From a bacterium D16-76 (GTDB lineage Bacteria > Bacillota > Clostridia > Oscillospirales > Acutalibacteraceae): a stretch of DNA of 64,000 nucleotides. Positions 59,022-64,000 of the stretch are shown in pieces (position 1 is the stretch's first letter; the number at the start of each line of letters is the position of its first letter). The stretch is taken from the NCBI GenBank assembly GCA_009917445.1, contig QZEE01000013.1, forward strand, positions 40,554 through 104,553, written 5' to 3'. The position numbers and the translations under genes were made by a program. The notes below the pieces were generated by a model that saw only the letters and a program-made list of their open reading frames with translations, searched no databases and was not told the DNA's origin.

Positions 59022-62009
59022 CTACTTACGTAGCCGAGGCAGCAAAAGAAGGATCAACAGCCCAATTGCTTCAAATAGGAAAAGGATAAAGGAGGTAAGC
59101 TGGCGCATGCCGCCAAAGCAGGCCATAAAGGCTACCAGAACAAAGCCGCAGACCACGATGGCACACTGTATGGCCACCAAAAGGCCCACCATGCGTTTTT
59201 GCTCCACGCAGGCGGCAATGACGCTTATCATAGATTCCATACGGCCTTTGGTAGCGGCCACCGCATCGGCCCGGGGCAGGACCTGGCCCGTAAGCTTCTG
59301 GGCCTCTTCCCCAAGCTGGCCGTCCAGTATGCCTACAGAGGCGGTGTCAATGCCAAACAGCCGGGACACCAAAGACGGGGCTACGTTGGGGTCGGTGGTG
59401 CGCACCAGCACCGTAATACCGCTGTCCTCCAGGCGCTGCAGCTCGTTTTTCTTCCGGCGGTCCGCGCCGTAGGTGAGCACCAGCATGGCCACGGCCGCAG
59501 TGTCTACCGCAATGTAAACAATAGACTTGTTGCCCGAGGCGTACTGGGTTTCTTCCTCCCGGGCGGGCAGCTCGATGCGGTTATTGATAAGCAGGGCCCG
59601 GTTGCCAATGTAGACTTTGCTGCCGTCTACCCAGCCTACAATGCCGCCGCCAGGCTCGTAATGGCATTTCTCCACTTCGGGCAGGGCGTCTTCGTTTTCG
59701 CTGATCACTTGGTCAAATACGCTGCTTAAGGGCCCGCCAACTTCTTTCATCAGGGCCGAGGCAGACATGATAGCCTCTTCCGCGCTGGTGCGGTCCCCAA
59801 AGGTCTTGATACCGCCCAGCACCACAGTGCCCGGGGGGAAGAGCTCGCCAGCATCCACAATGACCGCGTTGACGTTGCCCAGCTGCTCTACAGCTTCATA
59901 GCTTACCACCATAGCCCCGGCCCGCCGGGCGGTCTTGCAAAGGCGGCTTAGGGGCAGGTTTACTGCCAGCATGTTGCCGGCGCATACGCAGGCGCAGCTA
60001 GCCGCCGCTAAAGAGCTGAGGGCCGTAGACACGCTTTTCGTCACCAGCAGGCTGCAAATGCACAGCACCAAAGAGGACAGCAGCCCAATGGGCGCCAGCA
60101 GCTGGGAAAAGGATTCGGTGGGGTCGGGGCTGTAGGAAAGCTCTAAAAACCGCTTTAAGAACCCGGCCCGGCACTGGTAGGCAATCAGGGGCTTTTCGGC
60201 CACCACGTCCTTTGTCATTTTCAGGGAGGTGTTGTAGTCGTCAAAGGTGCACACGGCATATTTCTGTTCTTTAGAGGAGACAAACCGGAAATTGCTGTGT
60301 ATCCGCCGTATCATAGTCAGCTTGCCCGCCGCGTTTAAGAACAGCAGGGAGGTAAGCACCACCGCGTACAGGTGCAGGCTGCCGTCGGCCAAGTCCCCCT
60401 GGAAAAACACCGCGCCCAGGGCCTGCACAGCCACGGCCACGGCAGCCACGGCGCAGGCGCTGTCTGAATTGGCGCTTAAAGAGAACAGCGCCTTAAGGCC
60501 GTTGCCCACGGTGCGGTAACAGATGCCAATAGACACGCCGCTGAGCACCACGGTAAGGATAATATAAATCAGGGGCATAGAGCCCACTTCCCCGCCGGCG
60601 GCGAAGCGGCCGCCAAAAATCAGGTTCACTACGGCTAAAATCAGGGTGCACACGCCGGTAATCATCATGCGCATAGACAGCTCGTGCATGTCCCCCCGCA
60701 GCTCGTGGGCAATGGACCGGGCGTCTTCGGGCCCGGTGTAGTCTTCTATGGATTCGCCGGGGTCTGCGCTGGGGGCCTGGTCCTCAAGGGGCAGGTTCAC
60801 TTCCAGCTTTTTGTTTTTCACCCGGTGCTGGGGCGCAGCCTCTGGGGGCGGGGCCTGGGGAGCCGGACGCGGCGCGGCGTCTTCGGAAAGAAGGGCGCTT
60901 TGCAGCACGTCCGCATGGAGGATATGGGTAGGGATGCGCCTGGGCCGGTACTCATAAGCCGCCTTTACATAGGGGATGTCCGCCATAGGCCGGGGGGCCG
61001 GGGGGCGCTTTTGGGCGGGTACGACCACCGTGGCATCCTGGGCAGGCGGCGCGGCTTCTGTGGCGGCTTCCGGCTGGGGCGCGGGCCCTGGCCCGGGGGC
61101 CTCTTCTGGCGCGGCTTCCTCTGTAATGGGGGGCTGGGCTTCCTGCCCCTCTTCGGGGAAGGGCTCTGCCTGGGCTTCTTCCACTGGCGCGGGGGGCTCT
61201 TCCAGGCCAGGGGCCTCCATCGGTTCCGGCTCTTCTTCCGGAACGGGGGCCGCTGCCTCTACAACGGCGGGCGGGGCTGCCTGGGCTTGGGCCTGGGCAA
61301 AATCCAGGATCTTATTGACGGCTTCCTCGCTTACCGTAGGCTCGTCCTCTGGGATATCCGGCACCCGCTGCAGCTCTATGGTGCTGTTAAGGACATTGAG
61401 CTTGATTTCCATGGTGGCATCGCTGTTGTCCCCCACAGCAGATACCGGGGCCGGGGCAAGGATGCCAAACTCCCCGCCAGCCTCTTCCCCTTCTTCCCCG
61501 GCGGCTTCCACCGCCTGGGCCACCCGGCGGCGGCGCTCTTGCTGCAGGCGCTGGAAGTTTTCTTCCACCTCCTGGTCAATGGCTGTGGTGGAATCGTCAA
61601 ACAGGGCCTTGAAGCTGTCCCCGCCAGGGGCAAGGTCTTCGGGCACATCGTTATCCAGCCGGTATTCGTCCAAGGGCTTTAGCTGGATGCCGTAGTACAT
61701 ATCCTCGCCCTCGTCAAAATCCGGCATTTTTTTCCGGCGTCCAAAAAGGCTGCGCTTCTTTTTTTTCTTTTTCCCCGGCGCTTCCGGCGGTGCCGGTTCC
61801 TCTGTCGGGACGGCTTCCGCCTGGGCGGCGGCCTTTTCCTGGCGGGGGAGCTCGATAGGGGCGGGAGCTTTTGCTAGGGAAGGGCCTTCCTCCTCTGGGG
61901 CAGGCCCTTCCGCCGGGGCAGGCGCCTCTTCCTGGGCGGGGACGCCGTCCCGGCGGGCGCGTTCCTCTGCCAAAATATCTTCCAATGTGAATTCCGGTTT
62001 ATCAGCCAT
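59022..62009 (-). CDS. P-type-ATPase-like pseudoenzyme with long disordered acidic N-terminus
   Basis: 995 residues with AGGAGGG before ATG 62009. Residues 1-445 are low complexity, rich in Glu, Pro and Ala, with one basic patch KKKKKKRSLFGRRKK (80-94). Four membrane helices (447-467, 478-500, 517-536, 546-562) precede a soluble loop, then two more (637-680) with SCACVC (671-676) where P1B pumps have the CPC-type motif, followed by RLCKTARRAGAMVVSYEAVE. The next block, NAVIVDAGELF, keeps Asp719 but lacks KTGTLT. The later TGDN and GDGxNDAP motifs are missing too, and I find no TGE. Two to three C-terminal helices (940-990). Probably no transport; perhaps a scaffold or sensor. Four bases after rlmB. 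Confidence 0.75.
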   Translation of the reverse strand: MADKPEFTLEDILAEERARRDGVPAQEEAPAPAEGPAPEEEGPSLAKAPAPIELPRQEKAAAQAEAVPTEEPAPPEAPGKKKKKKRSLFGRRKKMPDFDEGEDMYYGIQLKPLDEYRLDNDVPEDLAPGGDSFKALFDDSTTAIDQEVEENFQRLQQERRRRVAQAVEAAGEEGEEAGGEFGILAPAPVSAVGDNSDATMEIKLNVLNSTIELQRVPDIPEDEPTVSEEAVNKILDFAQAQAQAAPPAVVEAAAPVPEEEPEPMEAPGLEEPPAPVEEAQAEPFPEEGQEAQPPITEEAAPEEAPGPGPAPQPEAATEAAPPAQDATVVVPAQKRPPAPRPMADIPYVKAAYEYRPRRIPTHILHADVLQSALLSEDAAPRPAPQAPPPEAAPQHRVKNKKLEVNLPLEDQAPSADPGESIEDYTGPEDARSIAHELRGDMHELSMRMMITGVCTLILAVVNLIFGGRFAAGGEVGSMPLIYIILTVVLSGVSIGICYRTVGNGLKALFSLSANSDSACAVAAVAVAVQALGAVFFQGDLADGSLHLYAVVLTSLLFLNAAGKLTMIRRIHSNFRFVSSKEQKYAVCTFDDYNTSLKMTKDVVAEKPLIAYQCRAGFLKRFLELSYSPDPTESFSQLLAPIGLLSSLVLCICSLLVTKSVSTALSSLAAASCACVCAGNMLAVNLPLSRLCKTARRAGAMVVSYEAVEQLGNVNAVIVDAGELFPPGTVVLGGIKTFGDRTSAEEAIMSASALMKEVGGPLSSVFDQVISENEDALPEVEKCHYEPGGGIVGWVDGSKVYIGNRALLINNRIELPAREEETQYASGNKSIVYIAVDTAAVAMLVLTYGADRRKKNELQRLEDSGITVLVRTTDPNVAPSLVSRLFGIDTASVGILDGQLGEEAQKLTGQVLPRADAVAATKGRMESMISVIAACVEQKRMVGLLVAIQCAIVVCGFVLVAFMACFGGMRQLTSFILFLFEAIGLLILLLLPRLRK

Positions 62010-62012
62010 GGC

Positions 62013-62807
62013 CTATTGGTCCCTCCTTATAGGGTCGAACGCCTGCAGCCCGCTTCTCTGCCGGGCCACCTCGCAGCACAGCACGCCAGCTGCCACCGAG
62101 GCGTTCAGCGAATTGACCCTGCCTTTTACCGGCAGGGAGAGCACAAAGTCCGCCTTTTCTTTTACTAAGCGGCCTACCCCCCGGCCCTCCGAGCCGATGA
62201 CCAGGGCGCAAGGCCCCGTAAGGTCGGCCTGCACCCAGGGCCCGCCGTCCATGTCGGCGGCGTAGACCCACACGCCCCTTTCTTTCAGCTCATCCAAAAG
62301 GCGGGGCAGGTTGGTCACCCGGGCCACGGGTATGTGCTCAAGGGCCCCGGCCGAGGCTTTGTCCACGGCGTAAGTAAGGCCCACGCTGCGCCGCTTGGGC
62401 ACAAGTACCCCGTGGGCCCCGGCGCACTCGGCGCTGCGGATGACGGCCCCCAGGTTGTGGGGGTCCTCCAACCCGTCGCAGATGACAAAGAAGGGGGGCT
62501 CGCCCCGCTCTTTGGCCCGGGCGAAAAGGTCTTCTACCGTGGCATACTCCTTTGCGGCGGCCACGGCCACTACACCCTGGTGGTTTTCCCCGGGGCACAG
62601 ATAGGAAAGCTTTTTTATGTCCGCCTCTTTAATGGCGGCGCCGGCCTCTTTGGCCCTGGCGATAAGGGCCAGCAGGGCGCCGCTTTTTTCGCCCCGCTGT
62701 ACATACAGGCTGTCAATGGCCCGGCCGGCCCGCAAAGCCTCGTTTACAGCGTTGCGCCCGGCAATGAGGCCCTGGTCCCGGCGGTTTTCTTTTTGGTTCT
62801 CCACCAT
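62013..62807 (-). CDS. rlmB: 23S rRNA 2'-O-methyltransferase, RlmB/TrmH (SpoU) family
   Basis: 264 residues from MVENQKENRRDQGLIAGRNA (ATG 62807, AAAGGA 10 nt upstream); the GTG at 62816 sits too close to the site. The N-terminal L30e-like substrate domain (20-95) is followed by the SPOUT knot with motifs ICDGLEDPHNLGAVIRSAEC, CALVIGSEGRGVGRLV and LPVKGRVNSLNASVAAGVL. It methylates a guanosine of 23S rRNA (G2251 in E. coli RlmB). Co-transcribed with the pseudo-ATPase. Confidence 0.93.
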   Translation of the reverse strand: MVENQKENRRDQGLIAGRNAVNEALRAGRAIDSLYVQRGEKSGALLALIARAKEAGAAIKEADIKKLSYLCPGENHQGVVAVAAAKEYATVEDLFARAKERGEPPFFVICDGLEDPHNLGAVIRSAECAGAHGVLVPKRRSVGLTYAVDKASAGALEHIPVARVTNLPRLLDELKERGVWVYAADMDGGPWVQADLTGPCALVIGSEGRGVGRLVKEKADFVLSLPVKGRVNSLNASVAAGVLCCEVARQRSGLQAFDPIRRDQ

Positions 62808-62862
62808 ACGGCGCACATCCTTTAGAAACGGGGGAAACCCCAGTCAAGATACTGTCCTATAT

Positions 62863-62891
62863 ATTGTAACGTATTCTGCTGCAAATTTCAA
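62863..62891 (-). promoter_or_regulatory. Promoter of rlmB unit
   Basis: TTGAAA (62891-62886), 17-bp spacer, TACAAT (62868-62863). Confidence 0.7.
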
Positions 62892-63001
62892 ATAAAAATG
62901 CGTATTTTACCGGATTTCACCCGACAAAACCCGTCTTTCCGGGACATTTACCGTCCCTCTTCCCCTTATACGGGCGTTTTCCCCGGTTTTGCACAGGTGC
63001 A

Positions 63002-63065
63002 TGTGGAAAACTCTGTGGAAAATGTGGAGAAAGCCATGGGGCGCAAGGGGACGGGCTGTGGAAAA
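63002..63065 (+). other. Cluster of DnaA-box-like sites
   Basis: TGTGGAAAA, the complement of the DnaA consensus TTWTNCACA, occurs exactly at 63002-63010, 63014-63022 and 63057-63065, with a one-mismatch copy TGTGGAGAA at 63023-63031 and TGTGGAAAT at 63217-63225. An AT-rich run (AATATATTTTTTAACTTTTT) lies at about 63146. It could be an origin remnant or a DnaA-titration site. The rest of 62808-63345 holds the rlmB promoter and a terminator. Confidence 0.5.
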
Positions 63066-63240
63066 AAGGATTGCATAAGTGCCGGGCCGCGGTGCGGAAA
63101 AGACGTTTGCCCCCTGCAAGTGGGGGAGGGCGCTGCCGGGGACAATATATTTTTTAACTTTTTGTTTTCCGCTGAGGCATATGTAACCGCAATTTATGGT
63201 ACTTACTGGGGGCAGATGTGGAAATACCAGCTGCTAAATA

Positions 63241-63284
63241 AAAAACATCCCCACGAGCCTTCGCTTGCGGGGATGCTTTTTTGT
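63241..63284. terminator. Hairpin terminator before the foreign DNA
   Basis: AACATCCCC pairs with GGGGATGCTT, with an inner ACGAGC/GCTTGC-like stem, followed by T6. A-rich on the other side. Confidence 0.75.
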
Positions 63285-63345
63285 TTCAGCTTGATTTCTA
63301 CTTGCTGTAGGGCCATGTGGTTTATTCTGCAAGTAGCAAAGTCGT

Positions 63346-63999
63346 TTATCTATCCGATCCTTGGACCGGATGCCCATACGGCAACAGTAAGAGCAAATTA
63401 CTTGCTCTTAATAGCCGCCTGTGCAGAAAGGTAAAAACAAGGGGGTTTTTGAGGAACATTCCGTTGTCCTCATTCTCTTTCCTATGTAACGAGGAAATCT
63501 GTTCGATTTCCTCTAACTTCACAACAGCTCTGCTCTTTCGCCCTTCTGCTGTAAAGGTTGCCTTAACATCAGCCGTTCCAGTCAAATTAACATACCAATC
63601 AAAAGTAGTATCGGATGTTGGTGTTACCCTATATACAAATTGATTGATGACTTCCTCGCTTACCTTTGTGCCGCTGAAATCTATCAGCCTATTCAGTGTA
63701 CTGATAATCCCATCTAATTCAAATTCTCGTTTCGGCTGTTCGTCATTGGGTGCTTGATTTAATTTCTCCTGTAACTGCTGAATTTCGGTATCAATAGGCT
63801 TTCTCATGGCTTGATATTCTTCCTTTGACAACTCGCCATCTGCCCGCATAGCAATAAGATTGGTTAATCGGGTCTGTGCCTTTTCAATCTTTACTTTGAT
63901 GGATACCGTATCATGCTGATTTTCATTAAGGCACCACCGCACAAAACAATAGACACCGAGGAAGAGATAGTGATATAATAGACACATGAATAAACAAAT
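63346..63999 (-). pseudogene. C-terminal fragment of a large serine recombinase
   Basis: Open to the window edge. From about 63929 downward the product reads LNENQHDTVSIKVKIEKAQT, RLTNLIAMRADGELSKEEYQ, then the coiled-coil and C-terminal parts (SEEVINQFVYRVTP, VEEIEQ-like KLEEIEQ). This is the usual end of TnpX/TndX-type resolvases from Clostridial transposons. The resolvase and recombinase domains are absent. At ~63930 homology-like sequence stops and a different, AT-rich sequence begins; hence a truncated gene. The base composition is clearly more AT-rich than the host. Confidence 0.7.
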
Positions 64000-64000
64000 A
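63930..64000 (+). mobile_element. Candidate left end of an IS or other insertion
   Basis: It starts near GGCACCACCGCACAAAAC, has a TATAAT at 63974-63979 and an ATG at 63986 opening the frame MNKQI to the edge. The 9-mer AATAGACAC occurs at 63948-63956 and 63977-63985. It appears to interrupt the recombinase. Only 70 bp are visible. Confidence 0.4.

Noticed and set aside
62990..63230. Chromosomal oriC
   Set aside because: No dnaA, rpmH or dnaN in view, and ribosomal operons would be oriented against replication; kept only as a DnaA-box cluster.
62898..63434. 178-codon + strand frame after rlmB
   Set aside because: It runs through the DnaA-like sites and a terminator hairpin, has no ribosome-binding site, and its text looks non-coding.

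Overview
The window looks like a chromosomal segment of a GC-rich, spore-forming, anaerobic low-GC-lineage Clostridium relative, most likely Oscillospirales/Ruminococcaceae. This rests on a complete Firmicutes-order S10-spc-alpha ribosomal cluster, a SigK-like sporulation sigma factor, a DnaD-type protein next to a DnaI/DnaC loader, an FMN riboswitch with RibU, and short dispersed palindromic repeats at gene ends. No tRNA, rRNA or CRISPR array was recognised.

Region by region. Positions 1 to about 7.5 kb are the right part of a prophage: the end of a tail or fibre gene, a lysis cassette (several small membrane proteins, a two-domain endolysin, an LLH-type holin), then an operator-rich control module (lipoprotein / XRE repressor, and a conserved hypothetical / ribbon-helix-helix pair, each pair divergent) and, at the very edge, an IS30-family DDE transposase instead of an integrase. 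The host starts again near 7.55 kb. From 7.8 to 29.5 kb lie apbE, asnA, a Gfo/Idh/MocA oxidoreductase, dnaC and dnaD-like genes, a Dabb-MATE pair, a five-gene peptide-type ABC importer, an FGGY kinase, NAD(P)HX repair, riboswitch-controlled ribU, and a glycogen-debranching enzyme. From 30.0 to 45.8 kb the cluster runs rpsJ to rplQ on the + strand, with secY, adk, map, infA, rpmJ and rpoA in the usual places. From 46 to 62.8 kb come a membrane protein, sigK, an ABC-F protein with a possible leaderless leader peptide, a cytosolic hybrid histidine kinase, a phosphohexomutase, proA, pnuC with an attenuator-like leader, hemW, an OGG-type glycosylase also preceded by a terminator, an unusual P-type-ATPase-like pseudoenzyme, and rlmB. 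The last 0.7 kb is AT-rich foreign DNA: the C-terminal part of a large serine recombinase that appears to be cut by a second insertion at the window edge.

The most interesting items are: (1) a prophage apparently mobilised by an IS30-type transposase and ending at a host palindromic repeat; (2) a 995-residue membrane protein with the P1B-ATPase layout but no DKTGTLT, TGE, TGDN or hinge motif, fused to a ~440-residue acidic Pro/Ala/Glu-rich tail; (3) several 5' leaders (pnuC, ogg, ABC-F, peptide ABC importer) that carry terminators or small ORFs; and (4) nested families of short palindromic repeats.
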